The position numbers and the translations under genes were made by a program. A stretch of DNA of 64,000 nucleotides, from positions 35,169-99,168 of the forward strand of contig CAJUMF010000012.1 of NCBI GenBank assembly GCA_910586965.1. The letters run 5' to 3'. Below the pieces are notes generated by a model. That model had not been told where the DNA came from, did no database searches, and worked only from the letters and a program-made list of their open reading frames with translations. Within the stretch, counting starts at the first letter, position 1. The number at the start of each line of letters is the position of its first letter. Source of the DNA: an uncultured Dorea sp. Its GTDB lineage: Bacteria > Bacillota > Clostridia > Lachnospirales > Lachnospiraceae. Positions 52,145 through 61,541 of this stretch are shown piece after piece.

Positions 52145-52495
52145 ATGATATTAGAACGCATCTTAAAATACCCGGGATTTCTCTATGAGCTTAAGGGAAC
52201 ACATTACTTTCTGGGGAAATGGATCTGCAAAGAATGTATAGATGAGAATGCCGCAGACTGCGTGTTTATGTACCGCATGAGCCGCCGGGGAAAAGAAGAG
52301 CCGGAGACGAATATGTATTTCCAGAAAATCCGGGCCTACGCTGATTTTGCCTTGGAGGTTCCGTATAATCCGCCTAAAATAAACGCGGATCTGAAGGCTC
52401 TTCTTGATGGGCTTTCCGATGCTGAGCTTTCCTCTTTGAAAGAACAGTTAGATAACTTTGACGAAGATCTCAGTAAATACTGCGGAGAACTTTAA
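52145..52495 (+). CDS. Small protein of unknown function
   Basis: A 116-residue acidic cytosolic protein with AGGAGG and a good promoter upstream, so it is expressed. It begins MILERILKYPGFLYELKG and ends in a charged helical segment (LLDGLSDAELSSLKEQLDNFDEDL). The two Cys in KWICKECIDENAADC might bind a metal, but the spacing is not a recognised motif. I do not know the family. It is convergent with coaBC. Confidence 0.75.
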   Translation: MILERILKYPGFLYELKGTHYFLGKWICKECIDENAADCVFMYRMSRRGKEEPETNMYFQKIRAYADFALEVPYNPPKINADLKALLDGLSDAELSSLKEQLDNFDEDLSKYCGEL

Positions 52496-52517
52496 GCTCT
52501 CTTCTCTGTGTCTGTAA

Positions 52518-53726
52518 TCAAGTAATGGGGTCGCATTTACGAATCTCTAAAATCTTGTCAAGAATGCAGGACGCGGCCTCCTCTTTCTTCATCATCGGCA
52601 GTTCTTCCTGGAAATCTTTCCCAATCAGCGTGACAATATTCGTATCCGTCTCAAATCCCGCTCCCTGAACCTTTAAGTTATTGGCCACGATCATATCCAG
52701 ATTCTTCTTCACCAGCTTTTTCCTGGAATTCTCAACCATATGTTCCGTCTCCATAGAAAAGCCGCACAAAAACTGCCCTTCTTTCTTATGGCTGCCCAGA
52801 TACCCTAAGATATCGTCTGTCCGTTCCAGCTCGATCGCCATCTCACCGTCCGCTTTTTTCACCTTCTCTTCCGAGATATATCGGGGACGGTAATCTGCAA
52901 CAGCAGCCGCTTTGATGATAATATCCATCTCTCCGCTTCCCCGAACAACCGCATCATACATTTCTTTTGCAGACACTACCGGTATCACATCCACAAACAT
53001 AGGCGTCTTAATCGCCGTCTTCCCCGTCACAAGAGTAACGGACGCCCCGCGGAGCATACACATCCTTGCCATGCCATAGCCCATCTTCCCGGAAGAATGA
53101 TTCGTAATATAACGCACCGGGTCAACCGCCTCCTGGGTAGGCCCCGCCGTAACCAGCACTTTCAATCCTTCCATATCCTTTGGAAATGCACAAGCCTTAT
53201 AAACGTACTCAGCAAGAACCTCCGGCTCTAACATCTTCCCTGCTCCCACATCCCCGCAGGCAAGGTATCCGCTGTCCGGCTCTGCAATCTCCATTCCATA
53301 ATGCCTTAAGATCCTTATATTGTCCTGCGTCACCGGATTCTCATACATGGCTGTGTTCATGGCAGGAGCGACGATCTTCGGGCACCGGCAGGCAAGTATC
53401 GTTGTTGTCAGCATATCATCCGCAATCCCATGGGCAAGCTTGGCGATCACATTGGCTGTCGCCGGGGCGATGATCACTGCGTCCGCCTTTTTTGCCAATG
53501 CTATATGCTCAACCTTGAACTCAAAATTCCGGTCAAAGGTGTCAGAGACACACTTATAACCCGTCAGCGACTCGAACGTGATCGGATTGATAAAATTTTT
53601 TGCATTCTCCGTCATGAGTACGCGCACTCTGGCGCCAGCCTTCACAAGAAGACTGGCGAGAGACGCGCTCTTATAGGCGGCAATACCGCCTGTCACACCC
53701 AGGAGAATAGTTTTTCCCTTTAACAT
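52518..53726 (-). CDS. coaBC: Bifunctional phosphopantothenoylcysteine decarboxylase / phosphopantothenate-cysteine ligase
   Basis: A 402-residue coenzyme A synthesis enzyme. The FMN-binding CoaC half (about 1-180) has GVTGGIAAYKSA, the PAMNTAMYENP loop and the substrate Cys flap near ACGDVGAGKM. The CoaB half (about 185-402) has VTAGPTQEAVDPVRYITNHSSGKMG and ADYRP. AAGGAGAATG precedes the ATG. It lies 20 bases downstream of the stop of the large secreted protein gene. Confidence 0.96.
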   Translation of the reverse strand: MLKGKTILLGVTGGIAAYKSASLASLLVKAGARVRVLMTENAKNFINPITFESLTGYKCVSDTFDRNFEFKVEHIALAKKADAVIIAPATANVIAKLAHGIADDMLTTTILACRCPKIVAPAMNTAMYENPVTQDNIRILRHYGMEIAEPDSGYLACGDVGAGKMLEPEVLAEYVYKACAFPKDMEGLKVLVTAGPTQEAVDPVRYITNHSSGKMGYGMARMCMLRGASVTLVTGKTAIKTPMFVDVIPVVSAKEMYDAVVRGSGEMDIIIKAAAVADYRPRYISEEKVKKADGEMAIELERTDDILGYLGSHKKEGQFLCGFSMETEHMVENSRKKLVKKNLDMIVANNLKVQGAGFETDTNIVTLIGKDFQEELPMMKKEEAASCILDKILEIRKCDPIT

Positions 53727-53745
53727 CGTTTCATTCTCCTTGTAT

Positions 53746-56670
53746 CTATTGGATTTTTATAGTTACGCTTTTTTTCTTTCCGCTTCCGTCTGCTGCCGAT
53801 GCTGTAATCTTGACTTTCTTCCCCTTCATCTTTGGCTTTGCCGTAACCTTTCCTGACTTGGAGACTGCCGCAATCTTCGGATTGCTGCTGCTCCAGATTA
53901 CCGCTTTATTGGCGCCTTTGGTCACTTTTACTTTCGCTTTTAGTTTTATAGATTTCCCGGCTTTTACTTTCTTCTTTCCGGAAATGGAGACACTCTTCAC
54001 CACGCCCTTCATGGACTTGATCGTAACAGAGCCTTTCGCTCCGCTGCCGTCCTTCGCTGCTGCGGTTATCACCGCCTTCTTGCCGCCGCTCTTCTTTAAT
54101 ACAGTGACTTTTCCATTCTGGTCAACTTTAGCCACCTTCGGGTTGCTGCTGCTCCATGTCACCCCTTTATTCGTGGCATTACTTGGGGAAATGACTGCTT
54201 TTAAAGTCACTTTCTTTCCCGCTGCTATCTTTCCGGATAAGGGTGAGGTAATACGGATCGACGATACTTTCACAGCGGTATCTTTAAGAGCCGCGATTTT
54301 CTCCTCCTGTATCTCCCCGCAAGCCGCACATACGCGCTCCTTGCTGCCTGGAACACCTACCTGCGGATTCTTCTTCGTCACCCACGCACCGAAAGAGTGA
54401 CCGGTCGGCGGGATCTCAACCCGTCCGCTAAGTATTGTCCCGCATACAGAGCAGTGGCTTCCCTCCGTAAATCCCGGCTCCGTACAGGTTGCCTCTACTG
54501 CTTCATCAGTAACTTCCATATGACCTTTGGCAGGAATCTTTTCCAGTCCTTTCAAAGTCAGGCCGCATCTGTCACATAAAACACCTGCAGTTCTTCCGTC
54601 TCTTGTACAAGTGGCTTCGATTGCTTCCTTTTCAACTGGCTCATGTATATGCCCTTCCTCCAGCTTAGGGATAACCTGCACATCCTTTATCTCATCGCAT
54701 TTTCCGCAATGGATGGACTTCTGTCCGTCCTTCTCTTCCGTAGCAGGCTCATCCACTGTATACTCCGTGTCCCAATCATGACCGGTCGCCGGAATCACTT
54801 TCTGCTCCGTAAAAACTTCATTGCATACACTGCAATGGCTTCCTTCTGTCTTTCCCGCTTCAGTACAGGTTGCTTCTACCCTTTTGTCTATAACTGTCGT
54901 ATGGGGCTGTTTTTCAACAGTGCTTCCTTTCTCAATCACTTTCTTACAATCCAGACAATACTTATCCCCCGTATATCCCGTATTCTTACAATCTGCATCT
55001 TTCTTATCTCGTATTTCTGTATTTGTGTGAGGACATTCTCCCCACTGCGCGTACAGTGTAAGCGTCTCGCCGTTTGTTGATGCCTGATAATTGATTTTAG
55101 CTCCATCTGCATATGATATCCCGCTTCCATCCGGTTTCGTATTCCAACCTCTGAATTGCTTTTGTGCATTCACAAACTGATTGGCAGTTAGAGTACATTC
55201 CCTTCCTGATTCAAGAAACTTCATATCCTCCATACTGCCGCTTGACGCACCGTTTCCGTCAAAATGGATGGTGTAGAGATTCGGTTTTGTCTCTCCGCTT
55301 AATTCTTTTAACGTAGTAACTGTTCCTGATTTATTCGGAGTTTCAGATAAAGCATATTGGAGCTGACCTGATGGTGTAATATTTATCCCGTAAATCCTTC
55401 CGGTTTTCTTTTGAGCCTCGGTCAATTCAAATACTTTATTACTCGTACTTGCACTAACATCAAGCTTGTAGATAGCCGTGCTTCCTGAATAGTAATATTC
55501 TCCTCCATAAGCTCCTGTTCCTACATATTCCCCATCATAATAACCCGTTCCAGCAGTATTCGTCCACGTTTCATTGAATGCAACAACATCTCTTACCTTA
55601 GAAAATTTCTGCCCGTCGCAAGTATATTGGCATATAGAGTCTGTACCATTAAATCCATACCAAGAACCATTCACATAATCAAAACCTGCATTGATATTAT
55701 TCCATAGATATGAATCATACGATTGATCTGATGCTGCTGTGTCTAACAAAGAACTCGTAATAACCCAATCGTTACTTTTATAATGTGTCTTCGCTCCATC
55801 AGTTGGATTTTTAAAAAATCCTGTACTCTTCATAAAATAAATATGACATGCTTTTCCTAACATATCATTAAGTGGATCATTCCAAGTCACATCTACATGA
55901 TAGTAATTATCCCCCACCTGTATCATATTCCATGCATGATTAACAGAAGCACTTGTCACCATCTCGCAGGTAACACCTAACTGTCGCGTAAGTTCCAGAA
56001 AAGCCAACGCATAACCTTGACAGACGGCCTCTTTATCAACCAATGCACCGTATGACGAGTGCGCATTCGATGCTTCCTTAACATATTGACAATTACGTGC
56101 CAGATAATCATTCACATAAAGTGCTTTTTCCATATCGCTCCAGGAACTGTCTGCACCTCTTACCGCGTCGGCAATGGCTCTATCATACTCTTCTGCTGCT
56201 TTCATAGCCTCACTCTTATTCATTGTATATTGAATTTCTATCTTACTAACAATTCCTCCCGTTGATGACCAAACAACATATGCACTTTCAACATAAAAAT
56301 ATCCAGGATGAGTATTCAGTGTCCCAAAATAGATTGTACTAATATCATCTTTTGTAAGCCCATAAGAAGCCAAATCACAACTCGTCGAAAAAGAATCCCA
56401 CGCCGCCAACAGTGCCTCCTGCACCTCTTTTTCTTTACCGGAACCTACTGCCGAACGGCCTTTCCCTGATGTGCTTACTGCTTCCGGGAATCCGCCTTCC
56501 TGTATGACGCTGTCGGATAAGTCCACATATTCTTCCCGAACTTCTGCATCATTCCCTGCTGCTCCATCCTCCTGAACTGCCGGTTCTGATGCATATACAT
56601 CTGTCTGTGCTCCCGCAGCACAGATCCCCACACTTAATAATAACGCTAAGATTAATTTCTTCACCAACAT
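53746..56670 (-). CDS. Secreted transglutaminase-like protein with InlB-type repeat, Cys/His repeats and Ig-like tail
   Basis: A 974-residue exported protein. A signal peptide (about 1-27) is followed by a transglutaminase-like domain with the full triad: Cys217 in KEAVCQGYALAF, His245 in VNHAWNMIQ and Asp260 in YYHVDVTWND. Then comes an InlB B-type repeat (about 465-545, GWNTKPDGSG and LYAQWGEC), several repeats of about 45 residues built on ATCTEAGKTEGSHCSVC with GHxx, and two C-terminal Big_2 Ig-like domains rich in Lys. The last 160 residues closely match the end of the protein at 61542. No LPXTG motif; the basic tail may bind the wall. Confidence 0.88.
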   Translation of the reverse strand: MLVKKLILALLLSVGICAAGAQTDVYASEPAVQEDGAAGNDAEVREEYVDLSDSVIQEGGFPEAVSTSGKGRSAVGSGKEKEVQEALLAAWDSFSTSCDLASYGLTKDDISTIYFGTLNTHPGYFYVESAYVVWSSTGGIVSKIEIQYTMNKSEAMKAAEEYDRAIADAVRGADSSWSDMEKALYVNDYLARNCQYVKEASNAHSSYGALVDKEAVCQGYALAFLELTRQLGVTCEMVTSASVNHAWNMIQVGDNYYHVDVTWNDPLNDMLGKACHIYFMKSTGFFKNPTDGAKTHYKSNDWVITSSLLDTAASDQSYDSYLWNNINAGFDYVNGSWYGFNGTDSICQYTCDGQKFSKVRDVVAFNETWTNTAGTGYYDGEYVGTGAYGGEYYYSGSTAIYKLDVSASTSNKVFELTEAQKKTGRIYGINITPSGQLQYALSETPNKSGTVTTLKELSGETKPNLYTIHFDGNGASSGSMEDMKFLESGRECTLTANQFVNAQKQFRGWNTKPDGSGISYADGAKINYQASTNGETLTLYAQWGECPHTNTEIRDKKDADCKNTGYTGDKYCLDCKKVIEKGSTVEKQPHTTVIDKRVEATCTEAGKTEGSHCSVCNEVFTEQKVIPATGHDWDTEYTVDEPATEEKDGQKSIHCGKCDEIKDVQVIPKLEEGHIHEPVEKEAIEATCTRDGRTAGVLCDRCGLTLKGLEKIPAKGHMEVTDEAVEATCTEPGFTEGSHCSVCGTILSGRVEIPPTGHSFGAWVTKKNPQVGVPGSKERVCAACGEIQEEKIAALKDTAVKVSSIRITSPLSGKIAAGKKVTLKAVISPSNATNKGVTWSSSNPKVAKVDQNGKVTVLKKSGGKKAVITAAAKDGSGAKGSVTIKSMKGVVKSVSISGKKKVKAGKSIKLKAKVKVTKGANKAVIWSSSNPKIAAVSKSGKVTAKPKMKGKKVKITASAADGSGKKKSVTIKIQ

Positions 56671-56883
56671 CTCTCACTCCTTTGTGATTACAATCATATA
56701 TGCTATTGTACCAAATCGCCTGCGCGACGGCTAGCCCCAAGCACGTAAAATCTTTACTTTTTTCAATTTTTTATCCCAGCACTGTGCGGAGTCTTACATG
56801 CTTTACTTTCAATCATCCATTAATTTTTCGAAAAAACTTATAGTTTTTATCTATAATTATCGTCTTTTATAAAATACATAAAT

Positions 56884-56912
56884 TTGACATTCAACTATTT
56901 CGACATTACACT
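56884..56912 (+). promoter_or_regulatory. Promoter of the double-cubane protein gene
   Basis: TTGACA (56884-56889) and TACACT (56907-56912) with a 17-base spacer, 40 bases upstream of the ATG. Confidence 0.6.
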
Positions 56913-56951
56913 TAAATTAATATATTTTTTAGAACGGAGAGGATAAACTAT

Positions 56952-58106
56952 ATGGAAAATTTTGAACTGCCAAAGTCATTTGACGAATTTGTAGACGCGA
57001 GGAAAGCCGGATTTTTAAAAGTAAAGGAATATGTGGAGAATGGCGGTCACTTAGTGGGGATGTTCTGCTCCTACACGCCGCTGGAGCTTTTTGATGCGGC
57101 AGGAGTCTCGGTCGTAGGGCTCTGCGGAACGAGCAATGAACCAATCGCGGATGCGGAAAAAGTGCTCCCGAAAAACTTATGCCCGCTGATCAAGTCGAGC
57201 TACGGTTTTGCCTATACGGAAAAATGCCCGTATACATATTTCTGCGATTTTATCGTAGGCGAGACGACCTGCGACGGGAAAAAGAAGATGTTCGAGCTGC
57301 TTAACGATATCAAGGAAACTTATGTGCTCCACCTTCCCCAGAGCCAGAAGAGAGCGTATGCGAAAGATATCTGGTACGAGGAGGTAAAACTCCTGAAAGA
57401 GTATCTGGAAGAGAGATACGGCATCGAAATTACAGACGAGAAATTAAGGGAGGCAGCCCGCAAGAGAAACGAGCTGAGAAAGACTCAGATGGAATTGTAT
57501 ACGCTGCAGGGAGCGGTTCCCCCGGCGATGAAGGCGACAGAAGTAATGTCCACGCTTGCCCAGGGAATGTTCAACTTTGGAGTGGATGCCCAGCACGCAA
57601 GCTACAAGGCAAAAGTAGACGCTGCAAAGACAGCGCTGGCAAACGGAGAAAAACCTGTGGACGAAAAGGCAAAGAGAATCCTCCTGACAGGCTGTCCGTC
57701 CACCGGGGTCATCCAGAAAGTAGGCATGACGATTGAAAATAACGGCGGCGTAATTGTCTGCCTTGATGACTGCGGCGGCGAGAGGACCCAGAAGATGCTT
57801 GTGGATGAAAATGCCGAGGACATCTTAAGGGCAATTTCCGACCGCTATCTTGAAATCCACTGCTCTGTTATGACGACAAACGAAGGGCGCATTGAGAACA
57901 CGAGAGAAATGTGCAGGAAATACAAGGCGGACGGCGTGATTGAGATGGTGCTCCAGGCTTGCCATACGTTTAATGTGGAATCAACCTTGATGCAAAAGAT
58001 GTGCGAGCAGGAAGGCATCCCATATATGAAACTGGAGACAGATTACTCCACGACAGACAGCGGACAGATTGAAACAAGACTTGCTGCATTTATTGAAATG
58101 TTATAA
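56952..58106 (+). CDS. Double-cubane-cluster protein, 2-hydroxyacyl-CoA dehydratase (HgdB) family
   Basis: A 384-residue protein of the 2-hydroxyglutaryl-CoA dehydratase component superfamily. Cys-bearing blocks are GMFCSYTPLELFDAAG, KNLCPLIKSSYGFAYTEKCPYTYFCDFIVGETTCDGKKK, and GCPSTG/LDDCGGE later. The spacing, and presence as a single polypeptide with one activator, fit the double-cubane [8Fe-9S] proteins (DCCP), ATP-driven reductases of unknown physiological substrate, rather than a two-subunit dehydratase. GGAGAGGATAAACTAT precedes the ATG. The activator gene follows after 68 bases. Confidence 0.88.
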   Translation: MENFELPKSFDEFVDARKAGFLKVKEYVENGGHLVGMFCSYTPLELFDAAGVSVVGLCGTSNEPIADAEKVLPKNLCPLIKSSYGFAYTEKCPYTYFCDFIVGETTCDGKKKMFELLNDIKETYVLHLPQSQKRAYAKDIWYEEVKLLKEYLEERYGIEITDEKLREAARKRNELRKTQMELYTLQGAVPPAMKATEVMSTLAQGMFNFGVDAQHASYKAKVDAAKTALANGEKPVDEKAKRILLTGCPSTGVIQKVGMTIENNGGVIVCLDDCGGERTQKMLVDENAEDILRAISDRYLEIHCSVMTTNEGRIENTREMCRKYKADGVIEMVLQACHTFNVESTLMQKMCEQEGIPYMKLETDYSTTDSGQIETRLAAFIEML

Positions 58107-58174
58107 GATATATATAGTACATGGAAGGGCAGGAGGTCAGCCTCTTGCCCTTTTTGAGAGTTAAGGAGGATAAC

Positions 58175-58918
58175 ATGTATCAAGTAGGAATAGACATCGG
58201 TTCCAGTGCGGCAAAGGCGGCTGTGATAAATGAGGGGGAGGTCATAAAGACCATTCTGCTGGACACCGGGTTCAGCAGCCGGAAAGTGGCGGATGAAATC
58301 TATGCCACATTAAAAGCCGAAGGCATCACGAAAGAAAACGCGAAATACGTTGCCACTGGTTACGGACGCATTTCCGTGCCTTATGCCGATGATACCGTAA
58401 CCGAGATTACATGCCACGGAAAAGGTTCGCATTTTCTCTTCAGGGAAGACGGGACCGTCATCGACATCGGCGGACAGGACACGAAAGGAATCGCCCTGAA
58501 AAACGGCCGTGTCATGAAATTTGTCATGAACGACAAATGCTCCGCCGGAACAGGGAAATTCCTGGAGATCATGACAAACCGGCTTGGTCTTACGCCGGAG
58601 GAGCTGTCCGCATTGGCGAGGAAAGGCAATGAGATTACAATCAGCTCCATGTGTACGGTATTTGCCGAATCGGAAGTCATAAGCCTGATCGGGAAAGAAA
58701 CGCCGAGAGAGGATATCGCCTTCGGCGTCATAGAATCAGTCGTAAATAAAGTCGTATCGCTCCTCGCGCAAGTTCCAAACGACAGATACTTCCTGACAGG
58801 CGGGCTTTGCGAGGATGCCTACATCATCGAACGCCTGTCCAAAGCGCTTAACGCGCCGGTAAGCTCCGTGCCCCTTGCCAGATATGCAGGGGCGATTGGG
58901 GCGGCATTGATGTGCTAA
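58175..58918 (+). CDS. ATP-dependent activator (HgdC/BcrA family) of the double-cubane protein
   Basis: A 247-residue ASKHA-fold ATPase carrying a [4Fe-4S] cluster at the dimer interface. Motifs: GIDIGSSAAKAAV (phosphate 1), DIGGQDTKGI (phosphate 2), the cluster Cys in NDKCSAGTGKFLEIM and in SSMCTVFAESEVISL, and FLTGGL near the end. It would inject low-potential electrons into its partner. The start at 58175 follows AAGGAGG; an upstream frame to 58121 has no family match. Confidence 0.93.
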   Translation: MYQVGIDIGSSAAKAAVINEGEVIKTILLDTGFSSRKVADEIYATLKAEGITKENAKYVATGYGRISVPYADDTVTEITCHGKGSHFLFREDGTVIDIGGQDTKGIALKNGRVMKFVMNDKCSAGTGKFLEIMTNRLGLTPEELSALARKGNEITISSMCTVFAESEVISLIGKETPREDIAFGVIESVVNKVVSLLAQVPNDRYFLTGGLCEDAYIIERLSKALNAPVSSVPLARYAGAIGAALMC

Positions 58919-58949
58919 AACTGCCCCGCCCATAAAACGGGTGGGGGCA
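58917..58949. terminator. Hairpin between convergent genes
   Basis: TGCCCCGCCC (58922-58931) pairs with GGGTGGGGGCA (58939-58949). The T run (AGTTTTAG) is on the minus-strand side, so it mainly ends the 59389 gene. Confidence 0.65.
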
Positions 58950-58951
58950 AC

Positions 58952-59389
58952 TTATCCCTTTATATTAAGCCAGTGGAGTTTTCTGAATCCGAACATTTCT
59001 TCTTCATCGACCGCGTGCATGGTCTTTTCGTATTCGTTCTTCGCCCGTTCATGCTGCGTTTCCTTTGTCTCAGGTACTTTTATATCCTTCATTGCCGCTG
59101 GAAATTCTTCAGGCTTTTTTATGCATTCCAGCTCTGAAGGAATTTCCTCATATTCCCCGTTTTCCTCCGATACTTCTTCCGCGTCTGCGCCGTCATGGAG
59201 GTTCCGCTCTTCATCCTCTTCCTGACGCATACTCTCTTCCTGATACATTTCTTCTCTCTGCATCATTAAAGAGGAGACATAATACTGGATATTTTCCGGG
59301 TTAATCTCTTTTTCCGGCGATATATTCATCTGCTGGTGCATTCTCTTTTTTAGCAGTCTGATAGCTTCCTCTTTCGATTCCATTGGCAT
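58952..59389 (-). CDS. Acidic helical protein of unknown function
   Basis: A 145-residue highly charged protein with a Glu-rich middle (MYQEESMRQEEDEERNLHDG) and no membrane segment or signal peptide. AGGAGG lies before ATG 59389. It is upstream of the hairpin and downstream of nudC with its own ribosome site. I see no family motif. Confidence 0.65.
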   Translation of the reverse strand: MPMESKEEAIRLLKKRMHQQMNISPEKEINPENIQYYVSSLMMQREEMYQEESMRQEEDEERNLHDGADAEEVSEENGEYEEIPSELECIKKPEEFPAAMKDIKVPETKETQHERAKNEYEKTMHAVDEEEMFGFRKLHWLNIKG

Positions 59390-59438
59390 CTGACCTCCTT
59401 TTAGCATTTTTGATTTGCATTAGTCCGACAGAAGTATT

Positions 59439-60281
59439 TTATATCCGAGACATCTTAAACGCCATCATCATCTCATTTGTAAGGCTGCAGTCCTCATATT
59501 CTACAGGAATCTCTTCGCGTTCAAACCATTCTGCAAGCGAGAGTTCATCTTCATCAAGCATCACCTTATCCTCACCGTCAAGCTCGCAGAAAAATCCAAC
59601 AAGAAGTGTGTCTGAAAAAGACCAGGGCTGGCTTTTATAATATGTAATATTCTTAACTTTAAGCCCCACTTCCTCCATTACCTCGCGCCTTACCGTATCC
59701 TCAAGGGTTTCTCCGATCTCTGCAAAACCAGCAAGCAGCGCATATTTTTTATATTCCCTGCCTGCGTACTTTGACATAAGGATTCTGTTCCCGTCCGTCA
59801 CTCCCACGATTACTGCCGGACAGATCTTAGGATATTCCATACACCCACATTCCGGGCAGAAAAGCATCCGCTCCTTTTTATCCTTTACGAGCTTACTCCC
59901 ACATCGCCCGCAAAACTTACGCGAATCATACCATCTGTAAAGCTGCCATCCTGTAACAGCTGCAAAGCCCAGATATTTCGGCAAAGCATTTCTGTATATC
60001 TGTATATCCTCCCATGCATATCCCGGCACATCTTCAAAAAAAGTATTTTTCCCTAAGTAAAAATCCTGCCGGTCTATGGAAAATAAATAGATATATTCTA
60101 TCTGTGAAAAAGCCTCGCCCTTACACTTCATAATTTCCCGATATGAAGGAAATACAATATTATCCTCTTCTTTTTTCAGCATAATCTTTCTGCCGTTGTA
60201 AAATAGTATTGCGCTTTCATCTCCTGGATGTCCGGGCGCATATTCATTTCTATACTGATGAGGAGCTATATCCTGTATCAT
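59439..60281 (-). CDS. nudC: NAD+/NADH diphosphatase (Nudix)
   Basis: A 280-residue enzyme. The N-terminal domain is followed by a four-Cys zinc ribbon (FCGRCGSKL...LFCPECGCMEYP, about 125-150) and a Nudix box GFAEIGETLEDTVRREVMEEVGL (about 188-210), then the NudC-type SQPWSFSDTLLVGF motif. It hydrolyses NADH to NMNH and AMP, and may remove NAD caps from RNA as shown for NudC elsewhere. GAAGGGGAATAAGTC precedes the ATG. Confidence 0.93.
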   Translation of the reverse strand: MIQDIAPHQYRNEYAPGHPGDESAILFYNGRKIMLKKEEDNIVFPSYREIMKCKGEAFSQIEYIYLFSIDRQDFYLGKNTFFEDVPGYAWEDIQIYRNALPKYLGFAAVTGWQLYRWYDSRKFCGRCGSKLVKDKKERMLFCPECGCMEYPKICPAVIVGVTDGNRILMSKYAGREYKKYALLAGFAEIGETLEDTVRREVMEEVGLKVKNITYYKSQPWSFSDTLLVGFFCELDGEDKVMLDEDELSLAEWFEREEIPVEYEDCSLTNEMMMAFKMSRI

Positions 60282-60324
60282 GACTTATTCCCCTTCTTTT
60301 TCATTTGATTTCCTTGCCTTTTTT

Positions 60325-61263
60325 TCAATATTCCGATTTGGACAAGAGTAATTCTTCCGTAATACTTTCTATATCATAATCCGGCTCATACTGTCTCGCG
60401 ACACCACAAATATCTCGTATCACATCCTCATCCTCTTCCAGCATGTCCGCGATAGCCGTCGCTTCCATACCTTTCGCCAGTTTCCTACAGACCTGGTTCA
60501 CCAACGTCTTTATCCGCCCCTCCGCTCTGCCCGTTATACGGCCCTCTATCCGGCCTTCTTCCCTACCTTCTTCACGTTCATAATACTTCTCTTCCCATGC
60601 CTGCATATACTTCACCCCAACTTCTTCATTGACTTTCACCTTACAGACCCGGTCATGCACACGCCGCACTCTCTCGCTCTTTGCCTGATTCGCTGTTTCA
60701 TTTGTGGAGTGCTCTACATACTTCAAAAACTCTATCAGTTCTTCCGAGACTTCATCTGCATTTTTCCCTTTCGTGTTGATAAATATCTTTACCGCCCCAT
60801 CCCCGAGACTGCATCCGGGCACTTCTTTACATCTGTTCTCAAAGGTATACACATATTTTCCATACCCGAACAAATCAAAAGTCATAATTATGATCACAAA
60901 TGACTGGTTCAGAAAATTATAATTCGGAACTCCCGGTTCTAGCAGGCCTGTATCGATAAGTGATTGATAATACCTGCTCCGCTTGGCCAGATCTGCCTTT
61001 CTTGTGTCCTGCATCTCCGTGTTGTAGATGCTCTGCTCTTCGCTCATTACGAACACATCCATCCGTATAGAACGGAGCAGCGGCGATACCCTGAGTTCTT
61101 TCTCCGTCTGTGGCTGGTCTAAAAGGGAAATGTCTCTCCCGAATATGATACTTAAGACATCCTGATAAGTCTCCCTGTCCTCCAATACTTCATCAAACAG
61201 GAAACGGTCTGTAAGGTTTAAATCCTTTAATGGTACAATATTTTGTTTCTTCTCTTTCTTCAT
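60325..61263 (-). CDS. Rpn family recombination-promoting nuclease / putative transposase
   Basis: A 312-residue protein of the PD-(D/E)XK transposase family. Blocks: LTDRFLFDEVLEDRETYQDVL near the start, the core region VFVMSEEQSIYNTEMQDTRKADLAKRSRYYQSLID with the E-x-Q nuclease motif, and a C-terminal EGR-repeat helix (EREEGREEGRIEGRITGRAEGR). AGGAGG precedes the ATG. Such genes are often multi-copy in Lachnospiraceae. It stands alone, with an empty 278-base gap upstream holding only the terminator of the next gene. Confidence 0.88.
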   Translation of the reverse strand: MKKEKKQNIVPLKDLNLTDRFLFDEVLEDRETYQDVLSIIFGRDISLLDQPQTEKELRVSPLLRSIRMDVFVMSEEQSIYNTEMQDTRKADLAKRSRYYQSLIDTGLLEPGVPNYNFLNQSFVIIIMTFDLFGYGKYVYTFENRCKEVPGCSLGDGAVKIFINTKGKNADEVSEELIEFLKYVEHSTNETANQAKSERVRRVHDRVCKVKVNEEVGVKYMQAWEEKYYEREEGREEGRIEGRITGRAEGRIKTLVNQVCRKLAKGMEATAIADMLEEDEDVIRDICGVARQYEPDYDIESITEELLLSKSEY

Positions 61264-61491
61264 ATATTTCCTCCTAAGTGTATCACAAACACATTAAAAA
61301 TAATAGCTTTCTGTTACATTAAAAAATAACAGCCACACAATCATAAGTACCACTTCCTTCTCTGTCTGATTTTTACATTTGTTGGATTCTTCGGCGAAAT
61401 GCCGTTCATCTGAAATTTTTAGAATTTTGATTTACATGTCAATGATAGCACTGCTTACATGTCTTTACAACAATAAATTTAGGAGACTGCT

Positions 61492-61530
61492 AAAAATAGC
61501 AGGATACCTTATACATTTTGGTATCCTGCT
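61492..61530 (-). terminator. Terminator after the BspA-like gene
   Basis: On the minus strand AGCAGGATACC pairs perfectly with GGTATCCTGCT (61498-61508 with 61520-61530) and is followed by ATTTTTAG. Confidence 0.85.
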
Positions 61531-61541
61531 GATTTTTAGCG

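Noticed and set aside
60325..61263. Rpn-family protein as part of a defence system
   Set aside because: Neighbours are nudC and a surface protein gene; single Rpn genes are common, so nothing supports a system here.
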